From positions 25,951 to 89,950 of the forward strand of contig NZ_BONO01000021.1 in assembly GCF_016862755.1 (NCBI RefSeq): DNA of 64,000 nucleotides. The letters run 5' to 3'. The position numbers and the translations under genes were made by a program. Under the pieces are notes generated by a model. The model had not been told where the DNA came from. It made no database searches and worked only from the letters and a program-made list of their open reading frames with translations. The stretch is from Cellulomonas pakistanensis (lineage in GTDB: Bacteria; Actinomycetota; Actinomycetes; Actinomycetales; Cellulomonadaceae). Below, piece after piece: positions 1 through 8,433 of the stretch (position 1 is its first letter; every line of letters starts with the position of its first letter).

Positions 1-516
1 CGCCGCGTGCTTGCCGGAGCAGTTCTGCGCGACCGGCTCGGGGCCGTGGCCGTCGGTCCGCCAGGCGAACGCCGCCTCGGGGTCGAGCGGCAGGTCCGGG
101 GTGTTGTCGAGCGCCGACTCGTCCAGGCCCGCGCCGAGCAGCGTCTCGCGGACGACGCGCAGGTGCTCGGCGGTGCCGTCGTGGCTGGCGCACGCGAGCG
201 CGAGGTGCGGCCCGTCCAGGTCCAGCCCCGCGCGCAGCATGCCGACCGCCTGCAGCGGCTTGAGCGAGGAGCGGGCGAGCACCGTGACCTCCGGGTCGCC
301 CACCGCGAGGCGGACCGACCCGTCCGGGCCGAGCACGACCAGGTGACCGAGGTGCACCGACTCGACGAGGTCGCCGCGCACGACCCGGGCGAGCGGCTCG
401 GCGGCGGACGCGACGTCGCCGGTCCCCGCCGCGTGCCGCGCGACGACGGCCGCACCGGAGCCGTGCAGGCGCTCGGCGAGCTGGGGGCCGCCCTGGCGGA
501 CGCCGGGCACGCTCAC
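1..516 (-). CDS. L-asparaginase (Asparaginase_II family), 3' end cut by the window
   Basis: Deaminates asparagine to aspartate and ammonia in the cytosol. Reading the minus strand from a GTG at 516 gives 172 codons open to the window edge. The frame contains VVRGDLVESVHLGHLVV, ARSSLKPLQ, ACASHDGTAEH and NCSGKHAA, all characteristic of the Asparaginase_II family (PF06089) common in actinobacteria. The start overlaps the stop of the DUF2516 gene by four bases (GTGA), so the two are translationally coupled. The C-terminal part lies outside the window. Family assignment is from motif recognition; substrate is inferred from the family. Confidence 0.88.
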   Translation of the reverse strand, partial: MSVPGVRQGGPQLAERLHGSGAAVVARHAAGTGDVASAAEPLARVVRGDLVESVHLGHLVVLGPDGSVRLAVGDPEVTVLARSSLKPLQAVGMLRAGLDLDGPHLALACASHDGTAEHLRVVRETLLGAGLDESALDNTPDLPLDPEAAFAWRTDGHGPEPVAQNCSGKHAA

Positions 517-860
517 CACCCGCCGCGGGTCGGGCCCTGGCCGCCGCCACCGCCGCGGCGACGCGAGTGCGGCGCGACCGCGGGGCGCACGTCGACCAGG
601 TAGACGATCGCGGCGACGGCGCTGAGCAGCGCGAGGAACGTCGGGAACGCCCCGAGCCCGAGCGGCGGCGGCACCGAGAAGAACGCCACCGCGGTCGCGA
701 TCCCCAGGATGATCGACCAGATCTGCTTGGTCTGCTTGCCGGCCGCGACGAACGCGGACGCGGGCCGCCGGAGCGCGTCGACGAGCGCCCAGACCGCCAG
801 CACGAGGATGACGAGCGTGAACAGGAGGAACAGCAGCACCTGCACGTTGGCGAAGATCAC
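513..860 (-). CDS. DUF2516 family membrane protein
   Basis: A 115-residue protein of unknown function. Two hydrophobic helices (residues about 5-27 and 47-90, the latter probably a hairpin), separated by a short LRRPASAFVAAGKQTK linker, give the organisation expected of the actinobacterial DUF2516 family. The C-terminus is a glycine/arginine-rich tail. The GTG start at 860 fits the first hydrophobic helix directly. It is the penultimate gene of a minus-strand run and overlaps the following asparaginase by four bases. Role unknown; probably an integral membrane protein. Confidence 0.75.
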   Translation of the reverse strand: MIFANVQVLLFLLFTLVILVLAVWALVDALRRPASAFVAAGKQTKQIWSIILGIATAVAFFSVPPPLGLGAFPTFLALLSAVAAIVYLVDVRPAVAPHSRRRGGGGGQGPTRGGW

Positions 861-898
861 GGGGCGAGCCTACGGGGCCGCGCCCCGTGGCGACGCGG

Positions 899-2023
899 TC
901 AGATCTCCGGCAGGGCCTCGCGGGCCGCGCGCGCGTCCACGCCCGCGGCCTCGAGCAGGTCCACGACCAGCGACCGCACGAGCAGCAGCAGGCTCTGCGC
1001 CTGGAGGTCGTCCGGCGTGAGCGTGAACGGGTCGAGCTCGCCGGCGAGGCGCAGCAGGTCCTCCCGCGCGCGCAGCGGCTCGGCGCCCGACCCCAGCGCG
1101 CCCGCGAGCGCGTCGGCGGCCAGCGCCACCCGGTCGACGGCGTCCGCGACGGCCCCGAGGTCGTGCGGGCGGCCCTCGGCCTGGACCGACGCCAGCGCGC
1201 GTCGCGCCAGCACGCGGGAGTTCCGCACCGCCCGGTCGACCCGGACCGCGGACTGGCCGACCCAGGCGAGCTCGGTGCGGTGCCGGCGCGCGGCGGGCGA
1301 CACCCGCGCGAGGTCGCGCGCGGACGACGCGGCGTCCTGCCACTCGTCGAGCGCCGGCTGGGACGCGCGCCCGCGGATGAGCGCGTCCTCGACGTCGGGC
1401 GCCGCCCCGCTCCGCATGCCGCGGGCCAGCAGCCGGAGCATCCCGGCCAGCTCCTCGACCGCGGCCCGCCCCTGGGCACGCGGCCGCCGGCGGGGGTCGC
1501 TCGGCGTCAGCGCGGCCACGGCCAGCGCGACGAGGCCGCCGACCAGCGCGTCCGTCCACCGCCCCACCGGGCCGCCGGACGCGCTCACCGCGGGCAGCCC
1601 GACGATGACGATGGCCTGCACCCCCGCCTGGGTCGTGAGCATCGGCCCGCGGTCGAGGAACCGCGCGATCAACGCGGAGACGAGCAGCACGAGCGCGACC
1701 TGCCAGGCGCCGGTGCCGATGACGTGCACGACCAGGTCGCCGAGCCCGACGCCGATCGCGACCCCGACGGCCAGCTCGGCCACCCGGCGCAGGTCGCGGT
1801 CGGCCGTGAAGCCCAGCGCGATCCACGCCGACACCGGGGCGAAGAACGGGGCGCTGTGCCCGAGCAGCTCGTGCCCGATCCAGTAGGCGACGCCCGCGGC
1901 CACGACGGCCTGCAGGATCGGCACGAAGGCGGTGCGGACGCGGGACCGGCCCTGCCGGACGCGCGCCGCGAGCTGGACCCGGACGGACGAGGGCCCGTCC
2001 GCGGGCCGCCCGCCGCGCGTCAC
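899..2023 (-). CDS. FUSC/aromatic acid exporter-like membrane protein
   Basis: A 374-residue protein. The N-terminal half (about residues 30-175) holds a bundle of roughly six membrane helices with FFAPVSAWIALGF and the charged turn TADRDLRRVAELAVGVAIG, the pattern of FUSC/ArAE efflux proteins. The C-terminal half is soluble, Ala/Arg-rich and helical. Members export small aromatic acids or are of unknown substrate; nothing here fixes the substrate. GTG start, 7 bases after the ygfZ stop, so it belongs to the same transcription unit. Shorter than the E. coli AaeB type, typical for the actinobacterial one-bundle form. Confidence 0.72.
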   Translation of the reverse strand: MTRGGRPADGPSSVRVQLAARVRQGRSRVRTAFVPILQAVVAAGVAYWIGHELLGHSAPFFAPVSAWIALGFTADRDLRRVAELAVGVAIGVGLGDLVVHVIGTGAWQVALVLLVSALIARFLDRGPMLTTQAGVQAIVIVGLPAVSASGGPVGRWTDALVGGLVALAVAALTPSDPRRRPRAQGRAAVEELAGMLRLLARGMRSGAAPDVEDALIRGRASQPALDEWQDAASSARDLARVSPAARRHRTELAWVGQSAVRVDRAVRNSRVLARRALASVQAEGRPHDLGAVADAVDRVALAADALAGALGSGAEPLRAREDLLRLAGELDPFTLTPDDLQAQSLLLLVRSLVVDLLEAAGVDARAAREALPEI

Positions 2024-2030
2024 GACCGCG

Positions 2031-3209
2031 TCACAGCATCGGGTGGCCGCCGAGGCCGCGGGTCAGCGGTCCGCGCGGCGCGGGCCGGTCGACGGACACC
2101 CCGTCGCCCGGCACCACGGTCTCCTGCCCGGCGGTCACGACGCCGCCGTCCGCCTCGACCGCGAGCTCGACGTCCGCCGGCACCGAGCGCTTCACCACCG
2201 CGAGCGCCACCGGCCCCAGCTCGTGGTGCCGTGCCACGGTCGTCACCTGCCCCACCTCACGGCCCGGTTCGCCCGTCGTCAGCAGGTCGCCGAGGTCGCG
2301 GACGACCGCGCCGGCCTCGGGCAGCACGTGCCCCGAGCCGTCCAGGTGCAGCATCACCAGGCGGCGCGGCGGCCGGCCCATGTTGTGCACCCGGGCGATC
2401 GTCTCCTGGCCGCGGTAGCAGCCCTTGTGCAGGTGGACCGCGGTGCGCAGCCAGTCGAGCTCGTGCGGGATGGTGCGGTGGTCGACCTCGCGCCCCGCCA
2501 GGGGCCGCCAGGCCTCGACGCGGACGGCCTCGCTCGCCCAGGTGCCGACCAGCGGCCAGCCGGACGCCTCGCGGGCACGGACGGCGTCCGCGAGCCCCGC
2601 GCGCGGGACCAGCACCAGCCGCCACGCGCGGTCGGCGCCGGGGTGCTCGTCGTCGGGCGGGCCGTACCGGGTGCCGCCGGGCAGCGTGCGCGGCCACGGG
2701 TCGCGCCAGGTCACCGGCTCCCCCTCGGCGCCCTCGGCGTCGACGGGCTCGCCGATCGCGGCCCAGTCGTCGGTGACGTCGGCGACCTCGACGCGCAGCA
2801 TGAACCGCATCCGGTCCAGCCACGCCGCGAGCTCCCGCGCCGTCTCGCTGATCAGCCAGGTCGCCTCGCCGTCGTCGACCACCGCGGCGACGTGCTCGAC
2901 GTGACCCTGCGGGCTGAGCACGAGCGTCTCGGTGGAGGTCCGCGGCGCGAGGTCCGTGAGCTGCTGGGACGTGATCGAGTGCAGCCAGGACAGCCGGTCG
3001 GGGCCGGTGACCCGGACGACGCCGAGGTGCGACTGGTCGACGACGGCGCCGCCGCGGGTCAGCGCGCGCTGCTCCGCGGTCGGGTCGCCGTAGTGCCAGG
3101 CCACGCCCGCGTCCGGCCCGGTCGCGGCGACGGCGCCGCGCCGGTCGAGCAGGGGGCTGCGGTGGCGGGGCTCGGCCGGAGGGGCGGCCTCCGGGACGTC
3201 GGCGGTCAC
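2031..3209 (-). CDS. ygfZ: YgfZ/GcvT-like folate-binding protein
   Basis: A tetrahydrofolate-binding GcvT-fold protein that supports synthesis or repair of certain Fe-S enzymes. The 392-residue product has an N-terminal GcvT-like part (GAVVDQSHLGVVRVTGPDR, LSWLHSITSQ) and the diagnostic YgfZ signature KGCYRGQETIARVHNMG near residue 270, including the conserved cysteine. A C-terminal beta-barrel segment follows. The GTG at 3209 lies one base downstream of the nitrobindin-like gene stop, which indicates an operon. The internal stretch of about residues 145-190, rich in acidic residues and proline, is longer than in E. coli. Confident family call. Confidence 0.88.
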   Translation of the reverse strand: MTADVPEAAPPAEPRHRSPLLDRRGAVAATGPDAGVAWHYGDPTAEQRALTRGGAVVDQSHLGVVRVTGPDRLSWLHSITSQQLTDLAPRTSTETLVLSPQGHVEHVAAVVDDGEATWLISETARELAAWLDRMRFMLRVEVADVTDDWAAIGEPVDAEGAEGEPVTWRDPWPRTLPGGTRYGPPDDEHPGADRAWRLVLVPRAGLADAVRAREASGWPLVGTWASEAVRVEAWRPLAGREVDHRTIPHELDWLRTAVHLHKGCYRGQETIARVHNMGRPPRRLVMLHLDGSGHVLPEAGAVVRDLGDLLTTGEPGREVGQVTTVARHHELGPVALAVVKRSVPADVELAVEADGGVVTAGQETVVPGDGVSVDRPAPRGPLTRGLGGHPML

Positions 3210-3210
3210 G

Positions 3211-3804
3211 TCAGTCCGTCACGCGGCTGAGCCGCGCCGAGGCGTACGACTGCAGCTCGTGGCCGAACGCGGCCAGGTCGTGCGCCCACATGAGCTCGCC
3301 GTTCACCAGGCCGTACAGGCGCTTGCCCGCCGAGATCTCGGCACCCGTGGCCGTCCGCGCGATGACGTCGCTGACCAGGTCGATCCGTCCGTTGCCCGTC
3401 GCGCCGACGTACACGGCGACGTGCCCGGACGGGTCGGCCAGCAGGAGCTCGACCGGCGACAGCGCCGACCCCATCCCCTCGGGCCGCTCCGGCGGGATCC
3501 GCCAGAACCCCTGCTCGGTGGTCCAGACGGCGCCCTCGCCGTCGGCCTCGGCCGGGGTGGAGCCCTCGGTCGGCGTGCCGTCCGCGTCCGCGATCGCGGA
3601 GGCGTCGTCCGGCACGACGACGAGCCGGATCGTGGACGTGTAGGACAGGTACGGCCCGCCGTCGTGGTCGATCACCACGTCCTGGGTGAACGCCGTCTCC
3701 TCGATCCCCGGGTACCCGACGACCCCCTCGCCGTGCCACCGGCCCACGAGCCAGGCCAGCGGGTACATCTCGGGTGCGAGGCCCTCGGGCAGGGTGAACG
3801 CCAT
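3211..3804 (-). CDS. Nitrobindin-like heme-binding beta-barrel protein (FABP/THAP4 family)
   Basis: A 197-residue lipocalin-like barrel. Nitrobindins carry a ferric heme and react with NO or peroxynitrite. The family signature is seen as LAWLVGRWHGEGVVGYPGIE near the N-terminus, and a late histidine in FGHELQSYASARLSRV matches the proximal ligand region. ATG 3804 was chosen over an upstream GTG because AAGAAGG lies 6 bases before it and the family begins close to this Met. An insert rich in Ala, Asp and Glu (about residues 70-100) is longer than in mycobacterial relatives. Second gene of a run behind a 35-residue membrane peptide; heme binding itself is inferred. Confidence 0.82.
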   Translation of the reverse strand: MAFTLPEGLAPEMYPLAWLVGRWHGEGVVGYPGIEETAFTQDVVIDHDGGPYLSYTSTIRLVVVPDDASAIADADGTPTEGSTPAEADGEGAVWTTEQGFWRIPPERPEGMGSALSPVELLLADPSGHVAVYVGATGNGRIDLVSDVIARTATGAEISAGKRLYGLVNGELMWAHDLAAFGHELQSYASARLSRVTD

Positions 3805-3818
3805 GGAAGCCCTTCTTG

Positions 3819-3926
3819 TCAGCGCTGTCCCTTGAACAGCCGGTAGACGACGAAGCCGGAGAACCACCCGATGGTGAGGGTCGCGGCGACGAGCAGACCG
3901 ATGAACACGATCTCGAGTGCGTGCAT
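3819..3926 (-). CDS. Small single-helix membrane protein, 35 residues
   Basis: A short ORF reading MHALEIVFIGLLVAATLTIG and then WFSGFVVYRLFKGQR. It has one strongly hydrophobic helix with a positively charged C-terminal tail, so it is probably a single-pass protein with the tail in the cytosol. It starts 6 bases after a TAGGAT -10 hexamer, so translation is probably leaderless, and it ends 14 bases before the nitrobindin-like gene. The promoter, helix and operon position argue that it is real. No function recognised; it may be regulatory or an assembly partner of a neighbour. Confidence 0.65.
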   Translation of the reverse strand: MHALEIVFIGLLVAATLTIGWFSGFVVYRLFKGQR

Positions 3927-3932
3927 CTGCCG

Positions 3933-3938
3933 ATCCTA
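3933..3938 (-). promoter_or_regulatory. -10 element, leaderless promoter of the 3926-1 operon
   Basis: TAGGAT on the minus strand ends 6 bases before the ATG at 3926. This spacing places the transcription start on or beside the start codon. No clear -35 was found. Confidence 0.5.
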
Positions 3939-3967
3939 ACGACGACGCGGCCCCGTGCCTTCCCGGA

Positions 3968-4182
3968 TCAGGCGCGGGCGTGCCTCAGCCGGGCGCCGAG
4001 CAGGTACAGCTCGCAGCCGAGGCACAGCCCGAACGCCGCGTCGAGGACCGCCGCCACCAGCGCGAGGGCCGCGGCGACCGGTACGGCGCCCGGCACGCCG
4101 AGCACGGCGAGCAGCAGGCCCTGGACCGAGCCCCGGGGGCCAGCACGCCGATCACGAGCAGGACGCGCGGCCCGATGCCCAC
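3968..4182 (-). pseudogene. Remnant of a DUF4395 membrane protein
   Basis: The last 50 or so codons read LLLAVLGVPGAVPVAAALAL followed by the unmistakable DUF4395 C-terminus AAFGLCLGCELYLLGARL. Intact DUF4395 proteins have about 140-160 residues; only the C-terminal third is visible here. A hydrophobic start in another frame (GTG 4182, MGIGPRVLLVIGVLAP) joins it only across a one-base shift near the run ggcccccgggg at about 4131-4142. The upstream neighbour's stop is at 4225, so there is no room for the missing N-terminus. I read it as a 5'-truncated, frameshifted remnant; a sequencing error could explain the shift but not the missing front. Confidence 0.5.
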
Positions 4183-4224
4183 CCCGGGTCGCGGCGCGGG
4201 CGCGCCCGGCGGGCGACCCGGTCG

Positions 4225-4992
4225 TCAGCCGACGAGGACGCGGCCGACCACGTAGACGAGGATGCCGGTGACGGCGACGGGCAGGACCGCGACCGCCCAC
4301 CCCGCGAGACGATGCTCCAGCGCCGGGAGGCGGTCGAACAGCGCGTCGCCGGCCGCGATCAGCACGCCGACGGCCGCGCCGAGCAGCAGCCCCGACAGCA
4401 GGCCGACGGTCGGCAGCGCGGCGCCCGCCACGACCCCGCCCGCGGCCGCGGCGCCGAGCGTGGCGCCCGCGCCCGCCCAGCCGCGCAGCGGCAGCGCGGT
4501 CACCGCGGACCCGACCGCGAGCGCCACCGCGCCCGCCACGACGACGGCGTCCCCGGCCGCGGTGCGCTCCGCGGCGAGCCAGCCGGCCGCGCACACCGGG
4601 ACGAGCGCCCCCGCGACGGTCCCGGCCACCGACTCCACGAGGCGCTCCCGCCCGTCCCGCCGGACGAGCTCGGCCACGAACGCCGCGAGCACGGCGCCCG
4701 CGAACACCGCGGGCACGGCGCCCAGCAGGGGCTCGGTGGTCGTGAGGTGCACGACCACCACGGAGGCGACCCCGGCGAGCCCGATGACGACGCCGCTGCC
4801 GACCCGGGCGGGCAGCCCGGCGACCACCGGCCAGCCGAGGGCGAGGACGACGGAGAGCACCACGAGCAGCGCGGCCAGGACGACGCCGTCCCGGCCGGCC
4901 AGCGAGACGCCCCCGAGGACACCGGCGACGGCGACGAGCGTCGCCAGGACGGCCGTGGTCACGGCGCGGTTCGAGGCGGGCACGGGCGCCAT
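4225..4992 (-). CDS. Polytopic membrane protein of unknown function
   Basis: A 255-residue, almost wholly hydrophobic protein with about 8 membrane helices (for example [20 protein letters not shown] and [18 protein letters not shown]) and short loops. ATG 4992 was chosen because the open frame upstream is arginine-rich, non-hydrophobic and overlaps the glnR promoter. It is encoded divergently from glnR with about 167 bases between. I recognise it only as the kind of small permease-like protein that accompanies glnR in related genomes. No substrate can be given. Confidence 0.6.
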   Translation of the reverse strand: MAPVPASNRAVTTAVLATLVAVAGVLGGVSLAGRDGVVLAALLVVLSVVLALGWPVVAGLPARVGSGVVIGLAGVASVVVVHLTTTEPLLGAVPAVFAGAVLAAFVAELVRRDGRERLVESVAGTVAGALVPVCAAGWLAAERTAAGDAVVVAGAVALAVGSAVTALPLRGWAGAGATLGAAAAGGVVAGAALPTVGLLSGLLLGAAVGVLIAAGDALFDRLPALEHRLAGWAVAVLPVAVTGILVYVVGRVLVG

Positions 4993-5159
4993 CCTCGCAT
5001 CCCGGCGGCCGGCGCCCGGCATCGGACGGGGTGCCGCGACCGCGCGCGAGGGCCGCCCGATGCACAGTCGTGTCACGGGAATGTGTCCGATCTGCGACGT
5101 CTGACGTGACATCGGCGGGGTACCGTGTCCCCCAATTCGGACGGGAGGAGGGTCGCTGC

Positions 5160-5894
5160 GTGGCCGACCTGCTGCTGCTCACGCCGGCGTCCGGGGGTTC
5201 CTCCCAGGTGCTGCCGGCCCTCGGTCTGCTGTCCCACCGGGTCCGGGTGCTGCCCGTCGAGCCCTCCGCGCTCGTGGACGCCCCGGACGCGGACATCGTC
5301 GTGCTGGACGCGCGCCGGGACCTCGTCACCGCGCGCACCACCTGCCGCCTGCTCCGCGCGACCGGCCTCACGGTGCCGCTCGTGCTCGTCCTCACCGAGG
5401 GCGGCCTGACGGTCGTCACCGCCGAGTGGGGCGCCGACGACATCGTGCTGGAGAACGCCACGCCCGCCGAGGTCGAGACCCGCTTCCGCCTCGTCATGGA
5501 GCGCGCGGCCAGCGCGTCGTACGACGACCAGCCGCAGGAGATCTCGTCCGGCGAGCTGATGATCGACGCCGGCGGGTACACCGCCCGGCTCCGCGGCCGC
5601 CCGCTCGACCTCACCTACAAGGAGTTCGAGCTCCTCAAGTACCTCGTGCAGCACCCGGGCCGCGTGTTCACGCGCGCGCAGCTGCTGCAGGAGGTCTGGG
5701 GCTACGACTACTACGGGGGCACCCGGACGGTCGACGTCCACGTCCGGCGGCTGCGCGCCAAGCTCGGCCCCGAGCACGAGCAGCTCATCGGCACGGTCCG
5801 GAACGTCGGGTACCGGTTCGACCCGCCGAAGGACCGCCGCTCCGCCGACGCCTCCCCCGCCGCGTCGCCGGCCGAGGTGCGCGCGGACGCCTGA
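5160..5894 (+). CDS. glnR: GlnR, global nitrogen response regulator (OmpR type)
   Basis: A DNA-binding regulator of nitrogen assimilation in actinobacteria. The 244-residue product has a receiver-like domain (about 1-115) without the usual phosphorylation pocket, though D remains in VVLDARRDL, and a winged-helix domain (about 130-222). The latter reads [40 protein letters not shown] and [14 protein letters not shown], nearly identical to mycobacterial and streptomycete GlnR. The start is the GTG at 5160, 7 bases after GGAGGAGGG and matching the family's (M)xDLLLLT beginning. GlnR acts without phosphorylation as a homodimer, which the degenerate pocket fits. Asparaginase at 516 is a possible target but no box was identified. 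Confidence 0.9.
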   Translation: MADLLLLTPASGGSSQVLPALGLLSHRVRVLPVEPSALVDAPDADIVVLDARRDLVTARTTCRLLRATGLTVPLVLVLTEGGLTVVTAEWGADDIVLENATPAEVETRFRLVMERAASASYDDQPQEISSGELMIDAGGYTARLRGRPLDLTYKEFELLKYLVQHPGRVFTRAQLLQEVWGYDYYGGTRTVDVHVRRLRAKLGPEHEQLIGTVRNVGYRFDPPKDRRSADASPAASPAEVRADA

Positions 5895-6018
5895 CCGGCG
5901 CCGCGGACGCCTGCTGCGTCCCAGCCGGGCCGCCCCCGCCGCCCGCCGGTACGATCGCCCGGGGTGTGCCGGGAAGTCTGGTCGGCGTGCCGTCGTCGAC
6001 CCTCGGAAGAGCCCCACC

Positions 6019-7290
6019 GTGCCGCAGCCCTCCTCGCCCGCCCCCGAGACGCCGTCGAGCCTGTTCGGGGGCCTGACGCCCGGCGGGCTGGCCAACTTCC
6101 TCGACACCCTCCGCGCCGAGCGCACCGGCGGGATCCTGCTCCTGGCCGGCGCCGTGGTCGCGCTGGTCTGGGCGAACTCGCCGTGGGCGGCGTCGTACAC
6201 CGCCCTGTCGGACACCGTCGTCGGTCCGGCGGCGCTGCACCTCGACCTGAGCCTGGCGTCCTGGGCGACCGACGGCCTGCTCGCGATCTTCTTCTTCGTG
6301 GTCGGCGTCGAGCTCAAGCGCGAGATCGTCGCCGGCGAGCTGCGCCGGTTCCGCACGGCGGTCGTGCCCGTGGTCGCGGCGGTGGGCGGCATGACGGCGC
6401 CCGCGCTGCTGTACGTCCTGGTCAACGCCACCGCCGAGGGCGGCGCCCTGCGCGGCTGGGCCGTCCCGACGGCGACCGACATCGCGTTCGCGGTCGCGGT
6501 GCTGTCCGTCGTCGGCCGCAGCCTGCCCGCCTCCCTGCGGGCCTTCCTGCTCACGCTCGCCGTGGTGGACGACCTGCTCGGCATCGTGATCATCGCCGTG
6601 GTCTACACCGACGGGCTGCACCTGGTGTGGCTGGCCGCGTCGCTGGTCGCGGTGGGGCTGTTCGCGGCGCTGGTCCGGGTGCGGCGCCCGGGCGTCGCCG
6701 GGCACGCCGCCCTCGTCGTGATCGCGGTGGCGGCGTGGGCGCTCATGCACGCCTCCGGCGTGCACGCGACGATCGCCGGGGTCCTCCTCGGCCTCACCGC
6801 GCCGGCGGTCGCGCGGGCCGGCGAGGAGCACAGCGTGGCCGAGCGGCTCGAGCACCGCTGGCGCCCGGTGTCCGCCGGGTTCGCCGTGCCGGTGTTCGCG
6901 CTGTTCGCCGCCGGTGTCCCGCTCTCCGGCGGCGCGCTCGCCGCGGCGGTGTCGGACCCGGTCGCGCAGGGCGTCGCGCTCGGCCTGGTCGTCGGCAAGC
7001 CCGTCGGCATCCTGGCCGCCACCTGGCTGGTCGCCCGGTTCACGCGCGCGACCCTCGCGCCCGAGCTGCACTGGCGGGACGTCGGCGCCGTCGGCCTGCT
7101 CGCCGGCATCGGGTTCACGGTGTCGCTGCTCATCGGCGAGCTGGCGTTCGGGGCCGGCAGCCCGCACGACGAGCACCTCAAGGTCGCCATCCTGCTCGCG
7201 TCCACCACGGCCGCCGTGCTCGGCGGCGTCGCCCTCGCGGCGCGGGACCGGCAGCACCGATCCCGCCAGGAGGCCGCCGGGACGCGGTAG
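6019..7290 (+). CDS. nhaA: Na+/H+ antiporter NhaA
   Basis: Exchanges Na+ for H+ across the membrane. The 423-residue product has about 12 helices. Visible NhaA signatures are [19 protein letters not shown], the ion-binding [13 protein letters not shown] (equivalent of D133), [16 protein letters not shown] (equivalents of the D163/D164 pair) and [20 protein letters not shown] start, with GGAAGAG 7 bases upstream. A TACGAT hexamer at 5950-5955 could be the -10. The extended N-terminus before TPGGLANFL is typical of actinobacterial forms. Confidence 0.92.
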   Translation: MPQPSSPAPETPSSLFGGLTPGGLANFLDTLRAERTGGILLLAGAVVALVWANSPWAASYTALSDTVVGPAALHLDLSLASWATDGLLAIFFFVVGVELKREIVAGELRRFRTAVVPVVAAVGGMTAPALLYVLVNATAEGGALRGWAVPTATDIAFAVAVLSVVGRSLPASLRAFLLTLAVVDDLLGIVIIAVVYTDGLHLVWLAASLVAVGLFAALVRVRRPGVAGHAALVVIAVAAWALMHASGVHATIAGVLLGLTAPAVARAGEEHSVAERLEHRWRPVSAGFAVPVFALFAAGVPLSGGALAAAVSDPVAQGVALGLVVGKPVGILAATWLVARFTRATLAPELHWRDVGAVGLLAGIGFTVSLLIGELAFGAGSPHDEHLKVAILLASTTAAVLGGVALAARDRQHRSRQEAAGTR

Positions 7291-7293
7291 GTT
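7288..7293 (+). promoter_or_regulatory. -10 element before the EphE-like gene
   Basis: TAGGTT overlaps the nhaA stop codon and ends 8 bases before the next ATG, consistent with near-leaderless expression independent of nhaA. Confidence 0.35.
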
Positions 7294-7301
7294 CGGCGTC
7301 G

Positions 7302-8225
7302 ATGACCGTCGACTCCGCCGCCCTCCTGCTCGAGGGCCCGTGGCGGCACCACTTCGTCCCCGCGAACGGCTCCCGGTTCCACGTGGCCGTCGCCGGGCCG
7401 GACGACCGGGACGCCCCCCTCGTGGTGCTGCTGCACGGGCTGCCCGAGCTGTGGTGGGCCTGGCGCCACCAGCTCCCCGCGCTCGCCGAGGGCGGGCACC
7501 GCGTCGTCGCCATGGACCTGCGCGGCACCGGCGGCTCGGACAAGCCGCCGAGCGGGTACGACGTGCCGACGCTGACCCGGGACGTCGCCGGCGTGGTGCG
7601 GTCCCTCGGCTGCGACCGCGCGGTCGTCGTCGGGCACGGCGTCGGCGGCGGCGACGTGGCGTGGGCGATGCCCGCCTACCACCCGGAGCTGACCCGCGGC
7701 GTGGCCGTGCTGTCCTCGCCGCACCCGCTGACCCGCCGCGCGGACCCCCGCTCCGGCCTGCGCGCCCGGGCGACCCGGCGGATGGCCGAGATCCAGGTGC
7801 CGTACCTGCCCGAGCGCGCGATGACCCGCGGCGACCTCGTCGCGCGGCTGCTGCGCGAGTGGGGCGGCCCGCGCTGGCCGGACCCCGCCGCGCTCGCCCT
7901 GTACCGCCGCGCGGCCCTGGTGCCGTTCGCCGCGCACTCGGCGCTGGAGCAGGTGCGCTGGCTGTACCGGTCGGGCGTGCGCGCGGACGGCCGCCGGCAC
8001 GCGATCGCGCTGCGCGACGCGCCCGCCGTGCCGACGCTGCAGGTGCACGGCGGGTCGGACGGCTGCTACTCGGTGTCCCGCGCGATGGCGGACGGCTCGG
8101 TCGCCCGCCGCCTCGGCGCGCACTACCGGTTCGAGATGCTGTCGGGGGCCGGGCACTACCTGCCCGAGGAGGAGCCGGACCGGATCACGGCGCTGCTGCG
8201 GGATTGGCTGCGCGAGCTGGGCTGA
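7302..8225 (+). CDS. EphE-like alpha/beta-hydrolase without the usual nucleophile
   Basis: A 307-residue alpha/beta-hydrolase-fold protein of the epoxide-hydrolase-like group. Fold motifs are LVVLLHGLPELWWAWRHQLP (oxyanion HG), MDLRGTGGSDKPPSGYD and a C-terminal GAGHYLPEEEPD supplying the histidine. The nucleophile elbow reads VVGHGVGGGD, so the G-X-Nuc-X-G position (residue 113) is glycine rather than Asp or Ser. The usual mechanism is therefore unavailable; it may be a binding protein or use another nucleophile. Its place beside the nth-crp block matches mycobacterial ephE. A TAGGTT element 8 bases upstream suggests near-leaderless expression. Confidence 0.72.
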   Translation: MTVDSAALLLEGPWRHHFVPANGSRFHVAVAGPDDRDAPLVVLLHGLPELWWAWRHQLPALAEGGHRVVAMDLRGTGGSDKPPSGYDVPTLTRDVAGVVRSLGCDRAVVVGHGVGGGDVAWAMPAYHPELTRGVAVLSSPHPLTRRADPRSGLRARATRRMAEIQVPYLPERAMTRGDLVARLLREWGGPRWPDPAALALYRRAALVPFAAHSALEQVRWLYRSGVRADGRRHAIALRDAPAVPTLQVHGGSDGCYSVSRAMADGSVARRLGAHYRFEMLSGAGHYLPEEEPDRITALLRDWLRELG

Positions 8226-8308
8226 CGCCCGCCGCGCGCTCGCGCCGCCCTCCCCCTCCGCCCTCTCCTCCTCCCCCTCCCCCCTCGCCCGCGCCCCCGC
8301 TCACTCGT

Positions 8309-8367
8309 CGAACTTGCAGTAGATGCGGGGTTCGACCCGCTCGAACCCCGCAAGTACTGCAAGCTCG
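8309..8367. repeat. 59-bp palindromic repeat, copy 1
   Basis: The left arm 8309-8335 and right arm 8341-8367 pair around a 5-base loop with three mismatched pairs. The outer core is CTTGCA/TGCAAG and the inner core GGGGTTCGA/TCGAACCCC, with a variable middle of about 8 bases. It lies between convergent genes and could act as a terminator. A second copy of the same length and plan lies at 9470-9528 on the other side of the DUF559 gene. Confidence 0.75.
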
Positions 8368-8387
8368 GCGGTGCGCCGTAGGCGCAG

Positions 8388-8413
8388 GCGCGGCGCGAGC
8401 GCGCGGCGCGAGC
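8388..8413 (+). repeat. Two tandem 13-bp units next to palindrome copy 1
   Basis: GCGCGGCGCGAGC occurs twice without a gap, between the palindrome and the 3' end of the DUF559 gene. No function is apparent. Confidence 0.5.
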
Positions 8414-8433
8414 GGGGTCAGGGGCGGACGGGG

